From Diospyros lotus (taxonomy: Eukaryota; Streptophyta; Magnoliopsida; Ericales; Ebenaceae), in assembly GCF_014633365.1 (NCBI RefSeq), contig NC_068347.1, positions 14,964,433 to 15,028,432 of the forward strand: a DNA stretch of 64,000 nucleotides. The letters run 5' to 3'. The position numbers and the translations under genes were made by a program. Shown here piece after piece: positions 1 to 11,104 of the stretch; position 1 is the stretch's first letter, and the number at the start of each line of letters is the position of its first letter. Under the pieces are notes generated by a model. The model made no database searches and was not told the DNA's origin. It worked only from the letters and a program-made list of their open reading frames with translations.

Positions 1-39
1 GTTGACAATACTGAGGAAATTCTTCTGTATTACAAGTAC

Positions 40-3000
40 CTCATAATGCCATCATCATTCCCATTTGCTAATGGTTTGAACAAAGATTCAATCATCTCCA
101 CCTTGGACCCTTGTGTTCTTACAGCTGCTCTATATCTTGATATTAGAGGCCAAGCTCTCGATCCAACAACCTGAGCAATCATCACATTAGAGAGGCAGCA
201 ACATGAACAGTAAGTACTAACTAATCCAATGTGATTGATCAATAATCTTAGAAAGAATTTATTGCATTAGAGTACCGCAGCTATTGATGGAGTATCTGGT
301 TGACCAGGAGACCCATGGGATACATCCATCCCCAGTATCATAGTAGGTGTATCTTTTATCAAGGGAACACGAGAGGAATACTCTATGGCCAACAATGTGT
401 TTTTCCCACCAAGCTATGAAAAGAATCAAATAGAATTAGTAAGGACTGGTAAAGTCAAATGCTATGAATATCCGCATTAAGCTTCCTGGAATTTAGTTAC
501 AAGAATACCTTTGTGTTAATCTTAAGGAGGACATTAGTAAGATACTGATCATTAATCTTAGAAGGGGAAATGCATTGAGTGGCTATTCCAAAGTCGCTCA
601 GACTTTTCTTCTTCCAAGGGCCTTGATGGCGACATAAAGAAAATTCAGAAATCTGTATATAAATAGCCTAAAGAAATAGGAAACAATCAGAACAGGAGTC
701 TGTCTTACCATAAATATCAGAATTTTTCCGCTCTGGCAAGACACAGAGAAGAAATTGAGGTGGACCTGGGAGTTTCATGGTGATCTGTTCAAACATCTTT
801 TCTACTCGTACAACAGGAATAGATCTTCTATTCTGTGGATCTTCCTCAATTAATGTATGTGGACGTTCAATGTGCTGAACATAAAAAGATCAAATAATTT
901 TTAAAGCAAAAACATTTATAAGATAGTAATACCCATCAGTAAAAAGAATATTGGGAAACCTACAATGCCTTTGTTCCTTCCACAATTAATAAGCTCTCGG
1001 GAAAGATAACTTGTGTCACAACGAGCAGAGAAGTTGACAACTGCCCACCGCTCTATTCTAATGGGAGTTATAACTTGCTTAAAAAGAATAAGAAGAGAAC
1101 CATTAATGGCCAGCTTAGACAACAAATGTTTTAAATGGAAGCACAATAACACATACAAGAGAATTATCATTTCTGACCCCACTCCTTGATGTCCATGGAT
1201 TATTCTTCCTTTATTAGAGCAAAGGAAAGAAATACCTTGTTGTTAAAGTTCCACCTTCCATTACGAGGTATGCAATCTTCATTATTCCCAACCTTCAACT
1301 GCAAATTGCATCCCCAAGCCAGGTAAAAGACAATGGTAGTAGATTGGTATTCAAAAGGAAGGTTGTAAAAAATATCATTCAGTACATTTTTCTTTCTTCT
1401 TTTCCTTCTGTGTAAGGTTGTGTGACTGTAGGTGTGTGTGATAAGTGAAAATCCCATTCAATTAATTTAAAGACGATGGAGCTCGATTGGCATTTGAAGA
1501 TAAATTTACACCGACATCCTTCAACAGAAGTCAAAATTTACCTTCGGTGCCTCAAGGACACGACCATCAACTTGTGTAAGCTGTTTCTCAATTGAAATGC
1601 CACAAGCAGCAAGGAGAGGGTCATCATCATAACTGCAGTTTTTCAAAGCCTGACAAATTCAAGTCAGCAGAAAAGTAGCAATATTGGAAACTAAAATAAG
1701 TGGATTGCGATGGCAAAGAGAATTTACATCAGTCACAACTTGTATTCTCTCATGAGGCTTTTGCCTCGACTTTTCAACTAAAGATGCTCTCTGTATTGAA
1801 GATAATGCCTTTGTATAGCGTTGAAGAGAGACAAGAGTACAAAGCTAGAACAGAGACAGAAGAAATGTTACAAAAATTTACCAGAAGAAAGATGGATGTT
1901 AGGAACTTGAGAAAGAATTGAAAGGGAAAACAGAGTTAGGGCCAAGTGATTCAGAAACAAGAAGGGAAAGGCATACCTCTAGTGGAAGATAGTTAGGCCG
2001 TTTTGGTTTGCCAACATCAAGGCATGGCATGTGTGCTGAATAAGTAAGCTCAACATTCCGATATTTGGTAAAATAGTCATACACAGTAATGTCCAAACTT
2101 TGCCCTCCATCATAGCCATTACCACCATCCCTAGCCTTCATAGTAAAGCTTGTAGAAATAGGAAAACATCACATGTTTTCAAAGACGATTTATTACAGAA
2201 CAAGTTCCATATAATTAAATAGCCACTTACAATAGCTGATTGCAAGGCTTTTCACTTAAGCCTATGATCTTAAATTCAAAATTGGTGTGCCTTGCCTTGA
2301 CCCTCATATTTTTTAACATTTTCTTAGCCTGTGCATGTCCAGAATTGAAATTTCAAATACACAGGAAGATAACAAATGAAGATCAGACAGGTAGCAGCTG
2401 ATTACCTTCACCCAATCAATATGACGAGGCTCACGTGCATTCTGATTGGCCAGCAAAAAATCAATCACAGGTCCAGGTGTTAAGATCATAGTTGTAGTTA
2501 CGTCTGCACATTGCAAGGAGCATTACCAATAAACATCAAAACGGAAACCATTGACAGAAAAACAACAGAGTGGAGTTTACCCATATTCAGGGATAAACCA
2601 CAATGAGTTGCACGAAAGCTGGAATGGAATCCCCTGCAAGCAGTTACACCCCCTCCAACTTCAGTGAAATTCCTTGAGTCGTTATGAAAAAATGACTGCC
2701 TCACCAAAAGGCACCCCCTATATTGAGCAATCATAATTTCAAAGAAATATTAGCACTCTCTAATGGGAGTCGAACAAAATATGAACACTGTAAAAGGGTA
2801 AAATTTTAAAATACCTGCTAGCTGCTTGCTGCCGCAATATAGTATCAAGCACTTTGAGAGCATCTTGAATGTTTTCTACCTCAGACCCTTGAAGGGCAAG
2901 AGAAATTGACTCTAGGGGTATTTTTGTAGCATAACTGATTTCTACATTGAAAGTTTTCGGCTGAAAAGAACATTTCGACCTTTTACCAGGCCCATTAGGG

Positions 3001-3620
3001 CCTCCATCATTAGAAGAACCCCCACTGCCATAACCACATAAGGAAAATCCATTATGAGTCTGCAAATAATGCCTTCAAACATTGAAATTTAAAAATAAAT
3101 TAAAAAACATAAAAAGCACATACTGTCTTGCAAATGAATCTTCAAGCACAACAGTGAACACTAAGTTGTTTTGTGGTAGAGGCCCCACTGTATACAAACT
3201 TCCATCTCCATCATATGCGAAACTCTTCCCTGCAAGTTCAGATGAGTATGTCTGGTGAAGTTTATCAATTACTTTTCTTCCAATCCCCTTGCTCTCAACA
3301 GCTTTTTTATCCTCTGAACTAAAGGAAACCTGCATATAATATGGTATAAAAGTCTCACATAATTACATAATCTATCATGGACTATTAAAAAAACAAAATG
3401 GAAAGGATGGCTAACATACATTATACTGGTAAAATATTTTATCAGGAGATCCAACGAAAACTTTAAAGTGATTTGTCAGCAAAGAAATGCATCGCCCAGC
3501 TGTACCAAACCCACGCCTATTGATTATTGACCGCTGAGGAGACTCCAGCTTTTCTGGCTTCACAGTGGCTGGTATAATTGATGGTGGTAGAAGCATGGAC
3601 CCACTTTTCTCTTCCTCCAT
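40..3620 (-). CDS. AGO6: AGO6-like Argonaute, 15 coding exons, 3' end outside window
   Basis: Argonaute of the AGO4/6/9 class, which binds 24-nt siRNAs in the nucleus and directs RNA-directed DNA methylation. Exons (minus strand): 3620-3420, 3329-3124, 3072-2815, 2717-2581, 2503-2406, 2328-2231, 2148-1977, 1844-1728, 1649-1542, 1298-1236, 1077-964, 874-709, 621-509, 413-276 and 170-40. All have GT-AG borders and the reading frame stays open for about 706 codons. The order is: N domain with TRRG-like RRGFGTAG near residue 36; linker L1 (GGGVTACRGFHSSFR, about 240); PAZ (about 265-390); MID with GRWNFNNK near 478; then the start of PIWI, where GMDVSHG (about 644) supplies the first catalytic Asp. 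The family is about 880-920 residues, so roughly 170-200 C-terminal residues lie left of position 1. No stop or frameshift is seen. AGO6 rather than AGO4 or AGO9 is judged from overall resemblance (LRQQAASRGCLLVRQ, SRYRAAVRTQ). The start was chosen as the first ATG after a good acceptor at 3626/3625. Confidence 0.93.
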
Positions 3621-3624
3621 GTTC

Positions 3625-4075
3625 CTGAAGTAATCCTAATCTTACTGATATGCAAGTAGTAATCAGACAGTAGCCTACGGTTTTAACATTCACAGACCAC
3701 AGCATAAGAAGAAAGTAAAAGAAGCTGTCCATATATTATAGAAAAACAGCAGTAATTAAGTATCTGCAGTGAAAGGCACCTTATTAATGTCCTTGGAGAC
3801 ATTTAAACATAAAAGCTAGGTAAACTACATAAAAAGAGAGAGAGAGAGAGAGATGAAATGCCGAGCAATCCACCACTGAGACCATCACATATGTCTCAAC
3901 AAACCACTTGCAGAAGTACACATGGGTTTTTCCTTTTTCTCTGTAGCTCAGAAAGTTATGAAGCAAAGCATATAAATTCTAGTTGGTGAAAAACAGCCAT
4001 CCAGCCTTCAGAAAAAATAATCATTGCCACATTTGGTAAATCACCTGACAGTAGTTGAAACAAATAGTATATGAA
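3625..4075. other. Host intron flank, no gene, (GA)n microsatellite
   Basis: About 450 bases of AT-rich sequence upstream of the AGO6-like coding start and before the first LTR. It contains a perfect AG dinucleotide run at about 3,834-3,853. No ORF with recognisable similarity is seen. The five bases ATGAA (4,071-4,075) would be the target-site copy of the element that starts at 4,076, but its partner was not found. Confidence 0.6.
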
Positions 4076-4132
4076 TGTCAGGAACCCTAATGTTCTATAA
4101 AGGGATTACTTTTAATTTTGTATGGTAGTTAA

Positions 4133-4537
4133 GGTCACGATTATGCTATTTTAATTTTTGCTTTGGCCTTACTGTTTGCTGTTAGGATTCTTGTTACATT
4201 GTTATTAGTATTGTATTTCAATTTCCAATTGTCAGTTTGTTAGAATCGAAAGGCCACATGTGACGCCTTAGGAAAAGAACAAAAGAATTGGTTGTAACCG
4301 CTGGGAGGGGGAGCAATCTGCTGCATCCGCACCCACCCAAGCGAGTATATCAACTCTTCCAACTTTGTGGGAGGGGGAATGAACAATCAATAGAACAATT
4401 TCTCAATTATCCTCCCTCTACATTCTCTCTTACTCTCTCTTATCTCTCTTTCTTCTCTCTCTCTATATTCTTCCCTTGCTTCGTTCTACCCTTGAATCTC
4501 ACTACTTCAAGGTAATCATCATTGTCACACCGTGACA
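4133..4537 (+). mobile_element. Solo LTR nested in an LTR (family of the 18.3-23.8 kb gypsy)
   Basis: This segment matches the LTRs at 18,271 and 23,363 in reverse orientation, including the AGGCCACATGTGACGCCTTAG block and the terminal GTCACACCGTGACA. It is flanked by the direct repeat GTTAA (4,128-4,132 and 4,538-4,542). Its first base is G where intact copies have T, and it is well diverged from them. The position inside the 4,076-4,845 LTR shows it inserted after that element. Confidence 0.85.
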
Positions 4538-4917
4538 GTTAAGTAGTCAGTTGTACCTTACAAGTTGCTGCTTGTGTTGTACCTCATTATTGGCTTGGCG
4601 CCAACTTCAAACTGCAGCTGGGATTAGTATATAAATAGTTAATCCAGACCTAATGCGAATCGTTGAAGTATTTCCAGTCAATTCTAATCTCTCTCTCTCA
4701 ATTTGTCTCCCTCTCGAACCTTCTTTCTCTCTCGCTCCATCCTGTTCTTAATCTCCCTCAATTCTTCTCTCATTTCTCCCCCAAATTCTACCCTAATTCT
4801 CGTCAATTGAAGAGAATTAGTTCTGTCAGGTTCAAGATCCTGACAAATTGGTATCAAAGTGGTTCCTTGGCCTCCGACTTCTTCTTGTGAGATCCAGCCA
4901 CGGCCAACAGTACAAGA

Positions 4918-5632
4918 ATGAAGAATTTCGAGTCACAACTGCAGCAAGTGAACATGACCGCGACTGATCTGCAATCACACGTGAATTCACTGGAAGTTGG
5001 ATCCAGCAAGAATCACAAGGCAATCCTGGTGATGGATCAGAATATTGAAAGAATAGATTGGAAGGTTGAGTCAATTGAGGCGACAGTGGAAGGCATATCA
5101 AGAAAATTCTATGGATTCATAATGATGTTTGCGAAGCAGCCTCAAGTAAGTATCTCCCCCGATTTTCCTCCTAGGGAACGGACTGATCTGATCCTTCCAG
5201 AATTCGGACCAGCTCCTAGGACAGCTGGTTCCTTGGACTTGGAGAGGGAACCTGCTGTGATTGGAGAGAATTTAGAGGAAAGAGCTGTCGGAAGGTGGCA
5301 GGAAATACTGACTACACAAAACCAGCCATATTTTCCTATGAAAAAGCTGGACATTCTGATGTTTGAAGGCCAGTATCCGAGATGGAGGATCAGGCGATGT
5401 GAAAAGCTCTTTTCCTTGTACGGCATACTGGATCAGCAGAGGATCACCTTAGCCTCAGCCTACTTTAATGATGTGGCAGATTCGTGGTTTCAGAATTGGA
5501 TTAGGTTGCAAGGTAATTACAATCGGACAGATTTTGTTGAGGAATTTTGTGGCAGATTTGGAGATAGAAACATGACAGATATAGTAGAAGAGTTTAATGA
5601 ATTGAGGCAAGAGAGTTCTGAGGTAATTACAA
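4918..5632 (+). pseudogene. Gypsy gag fragment (chromovirus-like)
   Basis: An ORF begins at ATG 4,918 and stays open to 5,690, but only the part to about 5,632 resembles gag. It has a coiled N-terminal half, a PPRERT box near residue 83, and the capsid block ILMFEGQYPRWRIRRCEKLF near residue 144. Then comes YFNDVADSWFQNW, and finally EEFNELRQ. Gag would form the virus-like particle. No zinc knuckle follows: the frame runs into a repeated copy of its own sequence and then into copia sequence. The same gag type is found at 7,598-8,239 and 22,713-23,378. Confidence 0.8.
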
Positions 5633-5675
5633 TCGGACAGATTTTGTTGAGGAATTTTGTGACAGATTTGGTCAA
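5513..5675 (+). repeat. About 50-bp direct duplication at an element junction
   Basis: The block beginning GGTAATTACAATCGGACAG occurs at 5,513-5,562 and again at 5,622-5,671, with one or two differences. The second copy joins gag sequence to the copia-like sequence that follows. A second short tandem, TCCCTAGTTTAGAAACTG, occurs at about 5,679 and 5,704. Such filler repeats suggest template switching or end joining where the gypsy was truncated. Confidence 0.8.
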
Positions 5676-6190
5676 ATCATCCCTAGTTTAGAAACTGATC
5701 CTATCCCTAGTTTAGAAACTGTTCTTTTACTGTTTTTTGGGATACTTTCCTATCCTTTGTGTAGTCAACCTTTTCTATTTTATACAGCCTATCTTTCCTA
5801 GTTTTAGCAGGTGTAATATTTCCCATGGTGTAATCTCCAACCCCATAAATAGGGTTGTACCTCTCGTGTAAATGATATGAAAGACAGTTTATTTCTCACA
5901 TGGTATCAGAGTCTTAGTGTTCCCCTCTCCTCGTTGCCTTCTCTGTCTGGTTATTGTGTGCCTTCATCGCCACAGTGTTGCCTTCATTGCCTTACTCCTT
6001 TTTTGGCCTTTGTTACCTTGTACCATGTCAGAAATTTCCGAAACAACACCTCCTATGGCTACGAGAGATGTTCCATTTGAACAACCAATCGGTAATACTC
6101 CTATCAGTGAGCTACCAAAGATGCACCATTCATTCCGTCAAGATGGAAAAAACTATCTCCAATAGTCTCAACTGGTGAGATCTAGAGAAT
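5676..6190 (+). mobile_element. Ty1/copia fragment: LTR end, PBS and gag start
   Basis: LTR-like sequence ends TTTCTCACA at 5,900 and is followed at once by TGGTATCAGAGTC (5,901-5,913), the tRNA-Met primer-binding site typical of copia elements. A short coding stretch starts at ATG 6,024 (MSEISETTPPMATRD) and includes HHSFRQDGKNYLQ, a recognisable copia gag N-terminus. It ends at a TAG at about 6,163. The left LTR boundary and everything downstream are missing. A TATA-like CCCATAAATAGGG near 5,841 fits an LTR promoter. Confidence 0.7.
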
Positions 6191-6873
6191 CTGATTGAGA
6201 CCAGTCAAGAATTCCACAATCCTGTTCCTTTCAAGTATGGAAGCGATAGTGGCAGCATCTTCATTGCACACCATCTTTATGTCTTGATAGTGATCCAACT
6301 CAAGCCTATGGGGAAGAGATTCAACTCCTGCTAATCAGTCCTGACCGGGAGTCTCTTCCAAAATGGGGAAGAGATTTGGCAGGAAGAAGAAGGAAATGGA
6401 GAGAGAGAGAATGGAGATTGAATTAGGAGGGAAAGGACTTGTGGATTAATCTTCACATATCCCCATTCTCGTGAGTAGCTTCTTATTTATAGGGGTTGGT
6501 TACAACTAGAGACTTCCTCTAACTACTTCTCTAGAACCTCCAAGTGGCCATGTGCCAAGTGGGCTACCATGTGCCGAGTGGGCTTATTACAGTTACATCA
6601 ATCTTCCCTTATACCTTGCTACACACTTCTAATTACAAATCAGCCCTTAGGCTATAACACTCCCCACCCCTTGAAATATTTCTTGTCCCCAAGAAATTAG
6701 AGGAAGCTGGCCACCCTGGGGTAACGCTGAAAGAGCTCTGGTAGGTATTCCTAGGTGGTGTTATCCGGATGCAAGTGCGCCCACTAGACTAGAGCTTGAG
6801 TGATGGGCAGGGAATTCTTGTAAATGGCACGCCGATCGAGCACTGCTTTAGGCTCGATTTCTAGTACTGTATC

Positions 6874-7485
6874 CTATTGTAACTCAAGTATTTCCCAGCT
6901 GGTATCAGTCGTGATTCCCCTTGCTGGCTTGAGAAGAGACACATGAAAGACTGGATGTAAACCCACACCATCAAGCAGTTGCAACTTGTATGCCACGGAT
7001 CCTATCTTGGCCAATATCTTGCAGGGACCATAGTATTTGGGGCTAATTTTAGAGATAGGTCCCCTGCGAAATAAGTGTTGTTGGAACCTTTTGACATTCA
7101 AATAGACTTCGTCACCCACCTCGAAGGTTTTGTCCGTGTGATGGCTATCTGCCCACTGTTTCATCTTATGTTGGGCCATGCTAAGTTCCCTCTTTATTAC
7201 CTGTAGAGCGTCTGGCCTTGCTTGTAGGTAGTGGTCAACTGATATTTCTACGGGAGTGTAATGTATCACTACCGGAATTATAGGTGGAGGGTAGCCAAAT
7301 AAAGCCTCAAATGGGTACCGTTTGTGAGTTGTATGGAAGTTGGTGTTGTACCACCATTGAGCTAGTGGTAACCAACGACTCCAACTTCTGGGTTTTGTAA
7401 AACAAAGGCACCAGAGGTATGTCTCCAAGCACTGGTTAACACGCTCTGTCTGTCCATCGGTCTCCAAATGGTAGGCAGATGACAT
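6874..7485 (-). pseudogene. Gypsy integrase C-terminal half with chromodomain-like tail
   Basis: The protein opens with SSAYHLETDGQTERVNQCLE, the part of the integrase core around the catalytic Glu. It continues through LPLAQWWYNTNFHTT and a C-terminal domain with GDEVYLN, KYYGPCKIL and HPVFHVSLLKP. Beyond the in-frame stop, translation at 6,880-6,720 resembles the chromodomain that ends chromovirus integrases (RRAIYKN and similar). The catalytic Asp residues lie in the deleted part, so it cannot be functional. Confidence 0.85.
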
Positions 7486-7597
7486 CTACAGACCTATCCC
7501 CAACCCTTGACACAGGGTCTTCCATGGTAAGCAACATTTGTTTGCACTGGTGTCTCAGACCATACTTCTCTCCACAACGGAAGCAAAGTCTCAACTG

Positions 7598-8239
7598 TCA
7601 CTTCTGATTGAGGGTGAAGTCCTTAGTCTGGTTTGGGGCGAACTGGGACCTTTCTGCGACCCTATTCCTCTGCCATGGTGAATTGTTACCCTTACTCGTA
7701 GACCCCAACAGGTTCTCCTCCCTGCTCACTTTAGGTAACAATCGGTGTCTCTTGGCAAAGGCGTCCAAGGCCATCTCATGCAGGTAAGCTTGTTCAGCGG
7801 CTTGTGTCACTGATGTAGGATAGAGCATCTTGACTGTGGGGCGGATCTGTTCATCCAATCCGCTAATGAAGCTAGATACAAAATAAGCCTCATCCAAGGT
7901 GGGGTGAGCTAAGGATAACAACGATCTCAGTTCCTCAAATTTTACTAAGTAATCCTCCACCGATCCCTTCTGCTTAAGCTTATTGAACTCTTTTATAACG
8001 TTGGTCCTTGTCTTCTCCCCAAACCAATTGCAAATGTCGTTCACAAACCATGGCCAACTCAACTCTTCCCTTCCCCTGCTCCAATTCTGGAACCAAGCAT
8101 CGGCTACATCATTCAAGTAGGTCGCAGCCATATTCACCTTGTCCCTCTCCGCCACTCTATACTGGTAGAAGACCCTCTCACAACGTCTTACCCACCACCT
8201 AGGTCGGTCACATTCGAACAAGGGAATATCCATCCGCAA
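7598..8239 (-). pseudogene. Gypsy gag capsid domain
   Basis: A retrotransposon gag domain: MDIPLFECDRPRWWVRRCER at the start, then AATYLNDVADAWFQNW near residue 45. FNKLKQKGSVEDYLVKFEEL lies near residue 90, and then FISGLDEQIRPTVKM. The reading frame is open for 213 codons and flows into a CCHC knuckle region. It is closely related to the gag at 22,713-23,378 and more distantly to that at 4,918-5,632. Confidence 0.85.
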
Positions 8240-8308
8240 CCCCTAGGTCGGTCACAGTTCTCGGAGCCGATCGAGTTACAAGAAGCGATTGGGTAAACTG
8301 AGCTACAA

Positions 8309-10662
8309 GTGATCACGGCTTGTGATCTGGAAGAGTTGTTTGATTTTCTTGGAGGCGTCGATAATAGCTTAGGCAGATTTGGAAGCCATCTGTTCGGAGA
8401 CAATCTACAGGCCAATTCTAATGAATCTGCCGAAGTGACAAAGCAGCAGAAGCATGGTGAAACCTGTAGAAGTGATCGAACAATGGATTTGTCGCGTTTC
8501 AAATCTAAATCGAAAGGAATCAAGGATTGATCAAAATCGATAGGGGGACAAGCGAATCTCGAATCAAAGTTATAGGCAAATTCCATTTTTGGAGATGCAG
8601 ATTCCTCCAACTTCGTTCGTTCGTTGAGTCCCAACACCATGGGCTGCTAATTTCCTATCACCGTAAGGTCCGAATTGGATGGCGTCACATAGCAAGGTTA
8701 TCCTCAACTAGAGTTTGGAAATTCTTAGCATTTGATCCACAATCGCCACGGGTGATCCTCGGAAATTGATTCCGAAGCATGGGGGTGGAGCGTTGGTGCT
8801 ATTTGAGGTTGAAAGTGGAACGCGAAGCAGATCCCAACGAAATTCCGACAAATTCACGGACTCCGAAGATTTCATTGGTCTCGGTGTTGATAGACGAGCA
8901 CGTGTAGCGTTCCGATCTGAGTCTTGAACGGAACGAAGAACGATTCAACCGAGAGAATAGCATAGCAATTCGACTGGGAACTGAAGGCGAACAGAGTAGT
9001 TCATGCATGAGACAGATGGAGTTTCAATGGCAGTAGAAGAAGGCTGCATTTTCAGCTGGAAACAACAGGAAACATGAGAAAGGGATCAGCCAATTGGACA
9101 AATAAACAAGAAGTGTGGTACATGATACAAGCAAGGAATTCGGCCAGATGCTACATGAGCAATTGCAAGAGTTTGCAATGATACTAACTAAGAAGTATCA
9201 TTACAGCTTTCCTGCAAACTTCTTCGAGGATTATCACGAAAGTTCTAACAAAGAAGAATTTCTTAAAATGGAACAGCCAAAAGAGAAGTCAAGATGGCGG
9301 GAAATGGATTCATTGCCTATCTCCAATATGGAGTGGAAAAAGTATACCGATTTCAACAGAACTATCAAGGAGGAATGCAACATCAGTGATGAAATTGGTG
9401 GTGAATGACATTATCCAAAGGAAATCTATGATGAACAGATTGATAGGGCAATAAAGGCAACGGGACAATATGAAATTGTTGAAAGAGGAGTTCACATAGA
9501 GGGAAATGTCACGACCCTAAGGTTTAGCTAGGGTCTAGAAAGGAATTGGGAAGAATTTGGGAGAGAAACGGAGAAGAATTGGAGGGAGATATAGAGCAGA
9601 AATTAAGAGAAAAGAAGGGAAAACAAGGAAGAACTAGAGAGAGAAAGTAAGGAGGGAAATATGAATTCACTAAATCATTCCAACATACATTTCTCTACAT
9701 GCTATGGCCTATTTATAGGTTGTTCAACTGATAGAATATTATAGAACAGCACCCATGTGCACTTTAACAGAATGAATAACATCTCCTAACCAACAATTGT
9801 AACTAATGGCAGCATTGCCCCTCTAATTCCTCTTGGGTCATGACAAAAGGGAAATTCCAGCAAACACAAGGAAAAATGAGTTGCTGAATTATTTTCATGT
9901 AATCAGGATATTCTGACTGAAACTTCAGTCAATATTAAGGAAGTTGGCGTTGTAAATAAAGCGAACAAGTCAATGGAAACTCATGATTTCGAAGATGAAA
10001 GAAGATTGGATGAGAAGATTGGGGTAGACCACACTTTACAAGAGCAAGAAGCTGATGATCCTAGTGATGCATAGCCTAATCTAGTTGTAAATCATGTTAG
10101 GGAAGAAGGTCGAGATGGAGGCCAGGTGTCAGTCATTGAGAAATCGTTAGCTGGAATTGAAGTTGCAGCAGCTCCTAATGTTAATGCTCATAGACAGCCT
10201 TGGTATGAGTATCCAAGGCAAGTCTACAATCCTTCATTGCTACATTTCGAGGCTATTGTTGATATTTTTGCAACAAAGCATGGTTGTGGGTTGAATGGGA
10301 ATACAGTAAAGGCAACTAAGGATGAAAGTTTGCCACTCTTACTTGTATTGGATGGTAAAGAACTACTAACGGCAATCACGGACAAGGTTAGTCCTCCCTT
10401 TAGACTCAAAGTTACAGCTGCTAACTATATCGATCCGGGTGTGGCTGATTATGTTCTTAAAATGGAGACCAATCTTGAGTGGACAACTATTGTAAGAGGT
10501 GGTTATAGTGGGCTTGAACTCGATCAAGTTGCTTCTATTGAAGCATTGGGCCAAATTATGCTTGGAATTGATCTTGGAAACCTAAGAATAAAGAAGAAGA
10601 GGCCTAGAAAGAGAACGAAAGAAAGAGGAATTAAACAGATAGAGAAAGCGAGTATTGAGTGA
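8309..10662 (+). pseudogene. Unrecognised plus-strand ORF, broken by stops and a solo LTR
   Basis: Three open stretches, 8,309-8,530, 9,115-9,408 and 10,126-10,662, appear to be parts of one acidic protein. From 9,115, removing the solo LTR at 9,507-9,845 leaves a single frame to the TGA at 10,662 with only three stops: TGA near 9,408, TGA at about 9,876 and TAG at about 10,072. Visible features are an aromatic segment around SFPANFFEDYHES, a segment near 10,440 reading YIDPGVADYVLKMETNLEW, and a basic C-terminus (KKKRPRKRTKERG) like a nuclear signal. I do not recognise the family. It could be a captured host gene or an element-specific accessory ORF. Confidence 0.45.
9507..9845 (-). mobile_element. 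Solo LTR within the unknown ORF
   Basis: The 339-bp segment starts TGTCACGACCCTAAGG and ends CTTGGGTCATGACA, giving inverted ends typical of the local LTR families. A TATA-like CCTATTTATAGG near 9,709-9,720, with a CT-rich stretch when read on the minus strand, suggests that orientation. It splits the host reading frame just after codons for HIEGN. The flanks share GGGAAAT on both sides, but with a few extra A residues on the right, so the target duplication is not exact. Confidence 0.7.
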
Positions 10663-10726
10663 AGAAACAGCGGCACAATCGTTGTAAGTTCTTGGAGACA
10701 AGAACTCTCTCAAGGAGGAGGGAATT

Positions 10727-11104
10727 GTCATGACCCCAAGGATAGATTAATAAATATAATAGTAGGAGTTTACATGCATTATATAATAATTGTAATTTCC
10801 TTTTCTTGCTTTCCGTTATAAGGCTTTGTCCTTATCTAATAGGCAGTTAGGCTGTTTTTGTATTGCACATGGGTGCATGTGGGAGGCTGTAGGCTATATA
10901 TAAACCACAGTTGAGGATGAGAGGTCATATTTTGAATTGATAAGCAAGATCTGATTTCTCTCTGCAATTCTCTCTCATTCTCCCTCTCAGTTCCCTCTGC
11001 AACTCTCCCTCATTTCTGTTGATTTCTTCCCCCTCCTTCATTTCTTCAATTCTAATTTCTTCCCCAATTCCAATCACAACCCTAGGTAATCCTAGAAATG
11101 TGAC
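10727..11104 (+). repeat. LTR (378 bp) of the non-autonomous element
   Basis: TGTCATGACCCC...AATGTGACA. It contains CTATATATAAACC (about 10,893-10,905) as a TATA box and a CT-rich transcribed part. Its last 45 bases (CCAATTCCAATCACAACCC and on) resemble the corresponding end of the LTRs at 11,165 and 14,353, so these families are related although their 5' halves differ. Confidence 0.7.

Larger units (their letters stand above)
4076..5640 (+). mobile_element. Truncated Ty3/gypsy element: 5' LTR, PBS and gag
   Basis: A plus-strand LTR runs from TGTCAGGAACCC (4,076) to GATCCTGACA (4,845), starting TG and ending CA. It is followed by a primer-binding site, TTGGTATCAAAG, complementary to the 3' end of initiator tRNA-Met. 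The LTR is 770 bp only because a 405-bp solo LTR of another family sits inside it. The gag ORF follows from 4,918. Protease, RT, integrase and a matching 3' LTR are absent, so the right end was lost by deletion or later insertion near 5,640. Confidence 0.8.
6278..8239 (-). mobile_element. Internally deleted gypsy: gag joined to integrase end, 3' LTR
   Basis: Reading on the minus strand, gag (8,239-7,598) is followed by a zinc knuckle (CFRCGEKYGLRHQC, about 7,590-7,540). At about 7,490 it passes straight into the C-terminal half of integrase. Protease, RT, RNase H and the integrase core start have been deleted. Downstream are a chromodomain-like tail (about 6,880-6,720), a purine-rich tract (about 6,690-6,660) and an LTR start, TGTTATAGCC, at 6,659. 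The outer LTR end is uncertain; a CA at about 6,278 is possible. No 5' LTR was identified to the right of 8,239. Confidence 0.75.
8240..11104 (+). mobile_element. Non-autonomous LTR element carrying an unknown ORF, 5' end not found
   Basis: A plus-strand LTR (10,727-11,104) starts TGTCATGACCCC and ends GAAATGTGACA. It is preceded by the purine-rich tract CAAGGAGGAGGGAAT (about 10,711-10,725) that normally primes plus-strand synthesis. Upstream there is no RT or integrase. Instead there is a broken plus-strand reading frame (about 8,300-10,662). I could not find a matching 5' LTR, so the left boundary is set where the 6.3-8.2 kb gypsy fragment ends. Confidence 0.5.
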
